Both the position numbers and the translations under genes were made by a program. 6,317 bases of DNA from Kiritimatiellales bacterium (GTDB lineage: Bacteria > Verrucomicrobiota > Kiritimatiellia > Kiritimatiellales > Pontiellaceae), in assembly GCA_030630445.1 (NCBI GenBank), contig DAOVNC010000222.1, positions 1 through 6,317 on the forward strand. Direction: 5' to 3'. Every line of letters starts with the position of its first letter. Position 1 is the first letter of the stretch. Shown here one piece after another: positions 1 to 5,663 of this stretch. The notes beneath the pieces were generated by a model, which did no database searches, was not told the origin of the DNA, and saw only the letters and a program-made list of their open reading frames with translations.

Positions 1-41
1 CTCCGCTCAGCTCCGGCTCTACGAGGGCGGAGGGTGTCGGG

Positions 42-58
42 GCGGTTCTTAGAACCGC
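42..58. repeat. Palindrome with 8-bp arms
   Basis: GCGGTTCT (42-49) and AGAACCGC (51-58) are exact reverse complements around a single T. Only three T follow on the plus strand, so it is a poor terminator. It is the extra cassette of the left repeat unit, and could also be read as a dyad operator-like site, for which there is no other support. Confidence 0.6.
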
Positions 59-120
59 TTTCGGTGGAATGGCTCGACGGGCGGGGGATTGAAGTGTGAA
101 ACTTGGAATGTGAACCGTGA

Positions 121-140
121 AGGCGACGGGGACGTCGCTT
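121..140. repeat. Short hairpin next to a repeat word
   Basis: AGGCGAC (121-127) pairs with GTCGCTT (134-140) with one G-T pair around a 6-nt loop. On the minus strand it follows GTAG as GTAGAAGCGACG..., resembling bacterial REP elements, which often begin with a GTAG tetranucleotide before a hairpin. Confidence 0.45.
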
Positions 141-171
141 CTACGAGGGCAGACTTTTCGGAATGGCTCGG

Positions 172-193
172 AGCGCTTCTGAGAAGCACCGCT
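172..193. repeat. Bulged hairpin preceded by GTAG on the minus strand
   Basis: CTTCT (176-180) pairs with AGAAG (182-186) around one base, and AGCG (172-175) pairs with CGCT (190-193) across a 3-nt bulge. On the minus strand it starts GTAGCGGTGCTTCTC, a further GTAG-plus-hairpin unit like the one at 121-143. Confidence 0.45.
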
Positions 194-276
194 ACACGTG
201 CCGGAGATCCGGGCACTGGGGCAGTTCGCACCAAGGGAATTGATGGTCGAAAGGGAACGCAAAGAACTCAAAAGAG

Positions 277-305
277 CGCGGATATCCGATCCACGCCCAT
301 CCGCG
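277..305. repeat. Inverted repeat with 7-bp arms in the gene-free region
   Basis: CGCGGAT at 277-283 is the exact reverse complement of ATCCGCG at 299-305, with a 15-nt centre that includes ATCCGAT. No T-run follows on either strand. The stretch before it (250-275, GGAACGCAAAGAACTC) looks like simple dispersed intergenic filler and not coding sequence. Confidence 0.55.
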
Positions 306-316
306 GTTGTATTCCT

Positions 317-342
317 CTGCGAGGTACCCGCAGATTTTGCGG
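317..342. repeat. Two overlapping, mutually exclusive small hairpins downstream of the HEAT gene
   Basis: Arms 317-321 with 329-333 (CTGCG/CGCAG) and arms 328-332 with 338-342 (CCGCA/TGCGG) share bases, so only one can form at a time. They lie 30-55 nt beyond the stop of the HEAT-repeat gene, where a terminator would be expected, but the minus-strand transcript has no U-tract after either. An intrinsic terminator is not demonstrated. Confidence 0.4.
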
Positions 343-371
343 AAGACCCTGAAAATTGAGTCGGTTGGGTT

Positions 372-2339
372 TTAGGATTCAGGTTTGGGCTGGTATTTCT
401 CGATCTTTTTGCTGACTTCTTCGAGGAGGCGTTCTTCGGTGGCGGTTTCGGCAATCTTTTGCAGCAGGGGGATCGAGGGCTGCTGGAGGTCGCGGTGGGC
501 GGAGACTTCGCAGATGGCCCATGCGGCTTCGTCGAAGACGTCGGCATTGTCGAGATACGGGGCGAGGAAGTCGAGCACCTCTTGTCTCTTGAATCGCTTT
601 ATGCAGCCGATGATCCCTTTTAGTTCCGCCGGCTGTTCGACCGTTGCGGCGGCCGTGTAGCACATGTTGGAGACCACGGCGAAGTCGTTTACGGTTCCGG
701 CAAGGCGAATGTAGCCGCGCAACGCCAGAATACGGTGTTTCTCGATTTCGGCCGTTTGCGCCTGTTCGAGCAGCTGGTCGGCCACCTCGATATTGGGCCA
801 GTTGCAGAGTCCGCGAATGGCGGCGTCCTTTGTGCCGGGATCGGAGCTGGCAACGGATTGGGTCAGCAACTCGCGGGCGACCTCTCCACCCATGCGGCCC
901 AGTGTGCGGAGGAGGGTATATTGCGATTCGGGTTTTGCATTCCCGAAGGCTTTAACCAGCGGAAGGGCGCAGGGGTCGACCTCGGTCTGGCGCAGGGAGG
1001 CTTCCGCAGCCGACTTCTCGAGGGCTTGGAGTTTTTTGGGTTCTTTGGCGGAGAGCATCAGTTGGGCAAAGAGGGGGAAGTCCTCCGTGCGGACGAGGGC
1101 GCCAACGGTGTCGATGGCAATCTTGGTTTGGCGGCTCCAGGGGCCTTCGGCTACCTTGACCGTGGAGGGCAGGGCGGCGTGGGTTTGGCGCAGTGCGAGG
1201 CATTCGAGTCTTTTGATGATGGTCGGTTCGTCGGTGGCGTTTTCCAATGAAAGAATAATCGCGACATCGGCTCCTTCGGCATTGAGTGCGCAGAGCGCGT
1301 TGAAAGCGGGGGCATTCGTTGCCGTCACCGCAAGCAGCGGCTGGATCGACGCCGTCCGTCCAACATTTCCAAGCGCCAGAAGCGCGGCATTGCGCACGGA
1401 TTCGTTTTCGCTGGCGGCCAATTTAAGCATGATCGCTTCGGCCTCCGTGGCTTTGCGGTCGGAGAGGGTGCTGATCACCAAAACCTGGTTTTCGGGAGCC
1501 ATTCCGGCGAGGCTTTCGATTAGCTTTGCGGTGGGCAGAGCGGCCAGCAACCCGGTGGCGGTTTTCTTTAGGCGGGCATTATCCGAGTTAAGCAGGGCGA
1601 GCACCTCGGTGGCGGAACTGGCTGGATCGAGGGAGACCAGCCCGACGAGTGCCTCGGCGCGGATGATGTCGTCGTGCTCTTCTTCAAGGAACTTCCGGTA
1701 GGCGCGGGTTGCCGTTTTTACGTCCAGCGTTCCGGCGCATTTTAATTGGGCGCGTTTCCAGTCGTTGGAAAGCTTGGGATTCACCTTGGCCCTGACTAGG
1801 GCTTTGGTGGCATCCTTTCCGCCAATGTTGCCGAGTGCGGTAATGGCGGCGAGTTGGATTTCCGTATTGTTGTTCTTAAGATAGGATTTGATGGCTTTGA
1901 CGGATTTTTCCGAGCCGCGCTGGCCGAGGGTGCTAATGATTCCGACTTTAATTGCATTGTTGGCTTTGGGCAGGGCTTTGGCCAGCGCCTTGTCTGCCGC
2001 CGGGGTTTCCAGACCTTGGAACACGAGGCGCACAAACGAGGATAGCTTGGGGTTGGTGAGTTGCGGGGCGAGCACCGGCACGCAGGCTTCGGATGCACAG
2101 TGGCGCAACATGCGGCAGGCATATTGTTTCCCCTCCAGCGTAGTGCCCGAAGATTGGAAAATATCCAGCAGCTCTTTTTCGAGCGCGGGCAGCTTTGCCT
2201 TTGGTGCAGCGAAAACCTGCGCCTCGATGGGGCGTAGTGTTGCTTGGCTGTTGGTGGGGGTAAGGGTGCGGATGGCGTCGAGCTGCGCGTGGGCGGCGGT
2301 CGCTGCAAGCAGAAGAGAAAGGATGGCGATGTGTTTCAT
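372..2339 (-). CDS. Secreted HEAT-repeat protein
   Basis: The protein has 655 residues. It starts with a clear Sec signal peptide (MKHIAILSLLLAATAAHA, cleavage expected after A18) and has no later membrane segment. The rest is almost entirely paired short helices with HEAT-type spacing. The clearest repeats are around 131-142 (VGIISTLGQRG), 162-174 (QLAAITALGNIGG), 315-327 (VRNAALLALGNVG), 475-485 (LLRTLGRMGGE) and 503-515 (TKDAAIRGLCNW). Weaker ones fill 225-270 and 575-615, and the C-terminus is a charged helix (626-650). HEAT arrays form curved scaffolds that bind other proteins. No enzyme motif is seen, and no CxxCH haem site, although many PVC-group secreted dehydrogenases carry HEAT repeats beside a cytochrome domain. 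For a secreted protein it has many cysteines, including C75, C81 and C86. It is the last gene of the run, ends with TAA, and may hold exported partners such as the ThuA-like or Tat oxidoreductase together; that role is inferred from position only. Confidence 0.82.
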   Translation of the reverse strand: MKHIAILSLLLAATAAHAQLDAIRTLTPTNSQATLRPIEAQVFAAPKAKLPALEKELLDIFQSSGTTLEGKQYACRMLRHCASEACVPVLAPQLTNPKLSSFVRLVFQGLETPAADKALAKALPKANNAIKVGIISTLGQRGSEKSVKAIKSYLKNNNTEIQLAAITALGNIGGKDATKALVRAKVNPKLSNDWKRAQLKCAGTLDVKTATRAYRKFLEEEHDDIIRAEALVGLVSLDPASSATEVLALLNSDNARLKKTATGLLAALPTAKLIESLAGMAPENQVLVISTLSDRKATEAEAIMLKLAASENESVRNAALLALGNVGRTASIQPLLAVTATNAPAFNALCALNAEGADVAIILSLENATDEPTIIKRLECLALRQTHAALPSTVKVAEGPWSRQTKIAIDTVGALVRTEDFPLFAQLMLSAKEPKKLQALEKSAAEASLRQTEVDPCALPLVKAFGNAKPESQYTLLRTLGRMGGEVARELLTQSVASSDPGTKDAAIRGLCNWPNIEVADQLLEQAQTAEIEKHRILALRGYIRLAGTVNDFAVVSNMCYTAAATVEQPAELKGIIGCIKRFKRQEVLDFLAPYLDNADVFDEAAWAICEVSAHRDLQQPSIPLLQKIAETATEERLLEEVSKKIEKYQPKPES

Positions 2340-2349
2340 GGTATTTGGT

Positions 2350-2355
2350 TCCTCT
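2350..2355 (-). promoter_or_regulatory. Ribosome-binding site of the HEAT-repeat gene
   Basis: AGAGGA on the minus strand lies 10 nt before the ATG at 2339-2337, a somewhat long spacing. It sits within the 35-nt gap after the ThuA-like gene. Confidence 0.6.
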
Positions 2356-2374
2356 ATTTAACGGGGTCGGATAT

Positions 2375-3268
2375 TTAGTTCCGCACGCTGGGTTGGTCGG
2401 CGGAGGGGAAGTCTGTGGGAATCGGCTGGGTTACCGCCCCGGAAGCGGCCCATTCGGTGCCGCGCTGGAAGGTGCAGATAAAGCCCGCGCATTGCATCAT
2501 GGGATCGACGTCGTGGCCGAGGATCGTGTGGAATACACGACCTTTGCCATAATCGATGACCATGAGTGCCGGCTCGTGCTCACCGGTTTTTTTGGAGAAC
2601 GCGGTGGAAAGCACGGTCACGTTTTTGGCGGGGCCGCGAAGTTTGGCATAGAGCTCGTCCTTGGCGTGCATCCAGGTTTCGGGCAGTCCCTTGGTGATCG
2701 GATGTTTCGTGTCGCGATTCACCACTTGAAAGGGTGCCTGTGGACCGTGGGTTCCTCCGCTTCCCGGCTGGTGGTTCAGCACCATCTTGCCATCGCGCCA
2801 ACGGATCATTGGGCCGTCCTTTTCATTTCGGCAGCCCCAGCCGCCAACGGCGATCATTTCATTATAGGCTTTCCAGTCCGGGAACGCATTGTCGGCGGCA
2901 TGCACAACCACCAATCCGCCGCCTTTTTCAACAAACTTTTCAAACGCGGTCTTGGTTTCCTCCGGCCATTGGCCAATCTGGGAGCCGGGCTTCCATTTGA
3001 GTTCGGCATAGTTGCACACCAGCACATCATACTTCGAAAAGTCGGGCTTGAAACCGTCCAGCGGTTGGCCCAGGGGCGCGGTGGTTGCCATGTCCACCGA
3101 AAACAGCCCGGTCTCTTCCAACAGCCGTTTCATGTGCGGGGAGGTGCGTTGCCACGCATGGTTGTTGCGTCCATCGATGATGAGTGCTTTGTATTTCGGT
3201 GCCGATAAGGCGCAGCCGACGCTCAGCAGCATGGCGGCCAGCGAGGCCAATGCGGTTTTTCTACCCAT
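2375..3268 (-). CDS. Secreted ThuA-like domain protein
   Basis: The protein has 297 residues. The N-terminus MGRKTALASLAAMLLSVGC is a signal peptide. It may be cut by signal peptidase I near ALSA-P (about 23/24), or C19 may be lipidated, but SVGC is a poor lipobox because the -3 residue is S. The mature part is a ThuA domain, related in fold to class I glutamine amidotransferases: KALIIDGRNNHAW (27-39), DVLVCNY (81-87), GGGLVVVHAADNAFPDW (116-132), GGWGCRN (142-148), NHQPGSGGTHGP (165-176) and GKGRVFHTILGHD (241-253). H123, H247 and H252 are candidate functional histidines. ThuA of Rhizobiaceae works with the Gfo/Idh/MocA enzyme ThuB in turning trehalose into 3-keto-trehalose. The biochemical role of most secreted ThuA-like proteins is unsettled, but pairing with a Gfo/Idh/MocA gene recurs, and here the two are only 12 nt apart. 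No glutaminase-type nucleophilic Cys in a GxCxG elbow is seen. It ends with TAA. Confidence 0.9.
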   Translation of the reverse strand: MGRKTALASLAAMLLSVGCALSAPKYKALIIDGRNNHAWQRTSPHMKRLLEETGLFSVDMATTAPLGQPLDGFKPDFSKYDVLVCNYAELKWKPGSQIGQWPEETKTAFEKFVEKGGGLVVVHAADNAFPDWKAYNEMIAVGGWGCRNEKDGPMIRWRDGKMVLNHQPGSGGTHGPQAPFQVVNRDTKHPITKGLPETWMHAKDELYAKLRGPAKNVTVLSTAFSKKTGEHEPALMVIDYGKGRVFHTILGHDVDPMMQCAGFICTFQRGTEWAASGAVTQPIPTDFPSADQPSVRN

Positions 3269-3274
3269 GGAATT

Positions 3275-3280
3275 CTCCTT
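3275..3280 (-). promoter_or_regulatory. Ribosome-binding site of the ThuA-like gene
   Basis: AAGGAG on the minus strand directly follows the TAA stop of the Tat oxidoreductase (3283-3281) and lies 6 nt before the ATG at 3268-3266. With the two genes this close, ribosomes ending the first could start the second, so translational coupling is plausible. Confidence 0.85.
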
Positions 3281-4558
3281 TTATAGGATCCACGGTTCCC
3301 GGAAGGAACGGCTCAATAAGCCGTCGGCCACGGGATCGCCGATGATCTCTTCGGTTTCGGGGTTCCACTTGAGCGTGCGGCCGGTGTAGATCGCAATTTC
3401 GCCCAGCAGGCCGGCGCTGATGGAGCGGTGGCCGACCTCGGCGGGGCAGATGGTTTCCGTGCGGTTGCGCACGCAGTCGAGAAAGTTCACGTGATGATCT
3501 CGGCTTTCGTAGAGTTTGATTCCGTTCGATGCGATGGGGTTCTTTAGGATGCTGGGGTGGCTTGCCTTGATCCATCCGCGGCCAACCTGAATCCAACCTT
3601 CCTCCCCGATGAAGCGGACGCCGACCGGGAACGTGTTCGAAACCTTGATGAGTTCTCCTCCGGCATACTTAAGGTCAAAATCAAACTGGGTGATGACGTT
3701 GAAAAGGTCGGTGTCGGCAAAGGTTCCGGTGCCTGAAATCTCCACCGGACCGGTGCGGTCGAGACCAAGCCCCCAGTGGGAAATATCGATATTGTGGCCG
3801 GACCAGTCGGTGATCTGCCCGCCGGAAAAGTCGCGCATCCAGCGCCAGTTCCAGTGCATGCCGCCCCGCCCCAGTTCGCGGCAGGGCTGTTCGGGTGCGG
3901 GGCCGAGCCAGCGGTCGAAGTCGAACCCTTCGGGCACCGGGATCGGCTCAGCCGTTCCGCCGCCGCGCCCACCGGGTAGGCCGGCCTCGGCGTGGATGAT
4001 TTTTCCGATCCGCCCATTTTGCACCAATTCACAGGCAAAGCGGAAGCGCCTGTCGGAGCGCTGCTGGCTGCCGGTCTGCCAAATGACGCCGTTGCGTTCG
4101 ACGGCATCGACGATGGCCCGGCCCTCCTTGATGGTGCGGGCGAGGGGTTTTTGGCCGTAGATATCCTTGCCGGCGTTGGCTGCGGCAACGCAGATGATGC
4201 CGTGCCAGTGGTCGGGCAGGGCGTGGAATACCGCGTCGATATCGTCGCGGGCGATCAGGTCGCGATAGTCGTTATAAGCGGTGCAATTCGTATTCTCATA
4301 CTTGTCGTCCACTATTTTCTTTGCCCGGTTACGGTGCTTTTCGTCGGCATCGCATACGGCAAGAATCTGGGTTCCCTGCGCATGAAGGAATCCGCGCAGA
4401 TTGCCCGTGCCCATGCTGCCCACGCCAATACCGCCAATGGTGATGCGGTTGCTCGGCGCGTCGTCGCCGAATACGGTGGAGGGAACGATGGCCGGGAAGC
4501 CCGCAGCCACGCCCAAAAGCGCCGAGGTTTGTAGTAGGTTTCGTCTGGTTTGTTTCAT
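3281..4558 (-). CDS. Tat-exported Gfo/Idh/MocA family oxidoreductase
   Basis: The protein has 425 residues. It opens with MKQTRRNLLQ, a twin-arginine signal (TRRNLLQ against the S/T-RRxFLK consensus), then a hydrophobic stretch and a likely cleavage after VFG (about 31). Export of the folded, cofactor-loaded protein is therefore expected, as for periplasmic Zymomonas glucose-fructose oxidoreductase. The Rossmann domain starts with IGGIGVGSMGTGN (41-53), and ILAVCDADE (65-73) is the region that follows beta-2. The catalytic-lysine motif is GQKPLA (Q136, K137, P138), with Q where most family members have E. The substrate domain contains WLGPAPEQPC (217-226), RGGMHWNWRWMRDFSGGQ (231-248) and DWSGHNIDISHW, whose D251 and H255 form the DxxxH pair; it ends in EPWIL. 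This architecture is common in secreted oxidoreductases of Planctomycetota and relatives. It probably oxidises or reduces a sugar with a tightly held nicotinamide cofactor. The substrate is unknown. It starts 20 nt after the TIM-barrel gene and stops with TAA 12 nt before the ThuA gene. Confidence 0.95.
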   Translation of the reverse strand: MKQTRRNLLQTSALLGVAAGFPAIVPSTVFGDDAPSNRITIGGIGVGSMGTGNLRGFLHAQGTQILAVCDADEKHRNRAKKIVDDKYENTNCTAYNDYRDLIARDDIDAVFHALPDHWHGIICVAAANAGKDIYGQKPLARTIKEGRAIVDAVERNGVIWQTGSQQRSDRRFRFACELVQNGRIGKIIHAEAGLPGGRGGGTAEPIPVPEGFDFDRWLGPAPEQPCRELGRGGMHWNWRWMRDFSGGQITDWSGHNIDISHWGLGLDRTGPVEISGTGTFADTDLFNVITQFDFDLKYAGGELIKVSNTFPVGVRFIGEEGWIQVGRGWIKASHPSILKNPIASNGIKLYESRDHHVNFLDCVRNRTETICPAEVGHRSISAGLLGEIAIYTGRTLKWNPETEEIIGDPVADGLLSRSFREPWIL

Positions 4559-4565
4559 AAGGGTT

Positions 4566-4569
4566 TCCT
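4566..4569 (-). promoter_or_regulatory. Ribosome-binding site that decides the start of the Tat oxidoreductase
   Basis: AGGA on the minus strand (within CAGGAAA) sits 7 nt before the ATG at 4558-4556. It supports this start over an in-frame ATG at 4693, which lies inside the TIM-barrel gene and would prepend 45 unrelated basic residues to the twin-arginine signal. Confidence 0.75.
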
Positions 4570-4578
4570 GCTGGTGGC

Positions 4579-5571
4579 TCAGTTGTCGAATGCTTCGTCG
4601 AACACGCGGTCGGATTTGGGGAAGTCTAGCGATTTGACAAACTCGCAGGCTTCTTCCGCGCCATGCTCGCGATCCATCGCGGCGTCTTCCCACTCAACGG
4701 AGAGCGGGCCGGTGTAGTTGAGTTGGTTGAGCGTACGGATGATTTCCTCGAAGTCGACATCGCCGCGGCCAAGGCTGCGGAAGTCCCAGCCGCGCCCCGG
4801 TGAACCAAAGTTGAGGTGGGAGCCGAGGATACCGCTCTCGCCGTCGAGCGTGACGGCGCAGTCTTTCATGTGGACGTGGTAGATGCGGTCGGGGAACGCC
4901 GCAAGGAATTTGACCGGATCGACGCCCTGCCACTCCAAATGGGACGGGTCGAAGTTAAAGCCGAACGCCTTGCGGTTGTTGATGGCCTTGAGCGCGCGCC
5001 GGGCGGTAACGGTGTCGAACGCGATTTCGGTCGGGTGGACTTCGAGGGCAAACTTGACGCCGCATTGGTCGTAGACATCGAGGATCGGGTTCCACAGTTT
5101 GGCAAAATAGGCGAAGCCGTCGTCGATCATTTTATCGCTGACCGGCGGAAAGCTGTAGAGCAGATGCCAGATGGAGGAACCGGTGAATCCATTGACGACC
5201 TTGATGCCCATGTTCTTCGCCGCCTTGGCGCTGTTCTTCATGGTGCGGATGGCCCACTTGCGCTTCTTTTCGGGATCGCCTGCGCAGTCGCCCGGGGCAA
5301 ACATATCGGAGCGGTCGTCGTTGAGGTCGCAGACGAGCTGCCCGGCGAGATGGTTGCTGATGGCCCAGCATTTCAGGCCATAGTCAGCCAGCAAGTCGTG
5401 GCGTTCTTTGCAATATTTCTTGCTGCGCGCGGCCTTGTCGACGTCCATGTGGTCGCCCCAGCAGGCGAGTTCGAGGCCATCATAGCCCCACTTGGCGGCT
5501 TTCTCGGCGAGGGTTTCGAGCGGCAGATCCGCCCATTGTCCGGTGAATAGGGTTACGGGTCTTGTTGTCAT
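4579..5571 (-). CDS. Sugar phosphate isomerase/epimerase-like TIM-barrel protein (xylose isomerase-like / AP endonuclease 2 family)
   Basis: The protein has 330 residues, no signal peptide, and is probably cytoplasmic. The fold signature runs throughout: an N-terminal strand-helix with WGYDGLELACWGDH (28-41), the ISNHLAGQL segment (71-79), MGIKVVNGFTGSS (121-133), then the metal-site motifs. These are FALEVHP (E177, H179), FNFDPSH (D208, H211), YHVHMKD (H232, H234) and LSVEWED (E293). The E-D-H-E set (E177, D208, H234, E293), with a histidine three residues after the aspartate, is the divalent-metal site of ketose 3-epimerases and inosose isomerases. The arginine that follows the metal histidine by six residues in D-tagatose 3-epimerase is V240 here, so that exact activity should not be assumed. 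Relatives interconvert ketosugars, dehydrate inosose, or cleave 3-keto-glycosides by beta-elimination. Its place between two Gfo/Idh/MocA dehydrogenases favours work on an oxidised sugar intermediate. The ATG at 5571 is supported by AAGGAG, and it ends with TGA 20 nt before the next gene. Confidence 0.92.
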   Translation of the reverse strand: MTTRPVTLFTGQWADLPLETLAEKAAKWGYDGLELACWGDHMDVDKAARSKKYCKERHDLLADYGLKCWAISNHLAGQLVCDLNDDRSDMFAPGDCAGDPEKKRKWAIRTMKNSAKAAKNMGIKVVNGFTGSSIWHLLYSFPPVSDKMIDDGFAYFAKLWNPILDVYDQCGVKFALEVHPTEIAFDTVTARRALKAINNRKAFGFNFDPSHLEWQGVDPVKFLAAFPDRIYHVHMKDCAVTLDGESGILGSHLNFGSPGRGWDFRSLGRGDVDFEEIIRTLNQLNYTGPLSVEWEDAAMDREHGAEEACEFVKSLDFPKSDRVFDEAFDN

Positions 5572-5572
5572 G

Positions 5573-5627
5573 GTATTGCTCCTTTTAAACTATTGCGTAC
5601 TGCGTATTTCGTACTACGTATTGCTCC
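5573..5627. repeat. Direct 10-bp repeat duplicating the Shine-Dalgarno segment
   Basis: GTATTGCTCC occurs at 5573-5582 and again at 5618-5627, 45 nt apart. Read on the minus strand it is GGAGCAATAC. The copy next to the gene supplies part of the ribosome-binding site of the TIM-barrel gene. The other copy overlaps the left arm of the inverted repeat and has no start codon after it. The duplication may be a trace of insertion of the palindromic element into the leader, or of slippage between repeats. Confidence 0.7.
5579..5584 (-). promoter_or_regulatory. Ribosome-binding site of the TIM-barrel gene
   Basis: On the minus strand this reads AAGGAG, 7 nt before the ATG at 5571-5569. It fixes the start of the TIM-barrel gene. 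It lies just downstream of the palindromic block, so the stem could influence access by ribosomes. Confidence 0.85.
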
Positions 5628-5653
5628 ATCAGGAATACGCAATACGTAGTACG
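5610..5653. repeat. Perfect 15-bp inverted repeat in the spacer between two genes
   Basis: The arms at 5610-5624 (CGTACTACGTATTGC) and 5639-5653 are exact reverse complements around a 14-nt centre that can itself pair TCC with GGA. The surroundings (5591-5609) repeat variants of the same words (TATTGCGTAC, TGCGTATTTC), so the whole block 5591-5655 is built from TACGTA/TGCGTA units. In the transcript it would form a strong stem between the stop of the upstream dehydrogenase and the ribosome-binding site of the TIM-barrel gene. No T-tract follows, so it is not a standard terminator. It looks like a dispersed intergenic palindrome of REP or MITE type, but only one copy is in this window. Confidence 0.85.
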
Positions 5654-5663
5654 CAGGAAGCTT

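Larger units (their letters stand above)
18..170. repeat. Two partly duplicated modular intergenic repeat units
   Basis: Three words occur twice in the same order. TCTACGAGGGC is at 18-28 and 140-150, TTTCGG at 59-64 and 156-161, and GGAATGGCTCG at 66-76 and 160-170. The right-hand unit (140-170) is 31 nt long. The left-hand unit (18-76) is 59 nt, because about 30 nt holding an 8-bp palindrome (42-58) lie between the first and second words. This is the pattern of a modular REP-like element with an optional hairpin cassette. I see no gene in this region. Confidence 0.65.

Noticed and set aside
328..342. Intrinsic terminator for the operon
   Set aside because: The stem is only 5 bp and the minus-strand transcript has no U-tract after it.
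89..352. Possible small plus-strand gene of 87 codons starting at TTG
   Set aside because: It runs straight through the repeat units and hairpins, has no convincing ribosome-binding site, and its product looks like translated repeat sequence. The minus-strand frame at 49-234 fails for the same reasons.
1..371. CRISPR array or RNA gene in the gene-free region
   Set aside because: The repeats are two divergent modules and not evenly spaced identical units, and nothing resembles tRNA or rRNA.
793..1701. Long plus-strand open frame of 302 codons
   Set aside because: It is antisense to the HEAT-repeat gene, has low-complexity Ser/Ala/Arg composition and no family motif. It is a by-product of GC-rich coding sequence on the other strand.
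2345..3208. Plus-strand open frame of 287 codons opposite the ThuA-like gene
   Set aside because: It mirrors the ThuA-like gene, which has a clear domain, signal peptide and ribosome-binding site.
3205..3268. Lipoprotein signal in the ThuA-like protein
   Set aside because: C19 is preceded by S-V-G, and serine at the -3 place is unusual for a lipobox. An ordinary signal peptidase I site just after it is equally likely, so lipidation is not called.
4559..4693. Upstream in-frame ATG (4693) that would extend the Tat oxidoreductase to 470 residues
   Set aside because: It overlaps the end of the TIM-barrel gene, adds an arginine-rich stretch unlike the family, and would bury the twin-arginine signal. 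The ATG at 4558 has an AGGA at the right distance.
4816..5550. Plus-strand open frame of 244 codons opposite the TIM-barrel gene
   Set aside because: The opposite strand carries the conserved metal-binding motifs. This frame is rich in Val/Asp/Gly in the manner of antisense shadows and has no recognisable domain.
5610..5653. Intrinsic terminator between the first dehydrogenase and the TIM-barrel gene
   Set aside because: The stem is strong, but the following minus-strand sequence is AAATACGCAG with no run of T, so ordinary Rho-independent termination is not supported.
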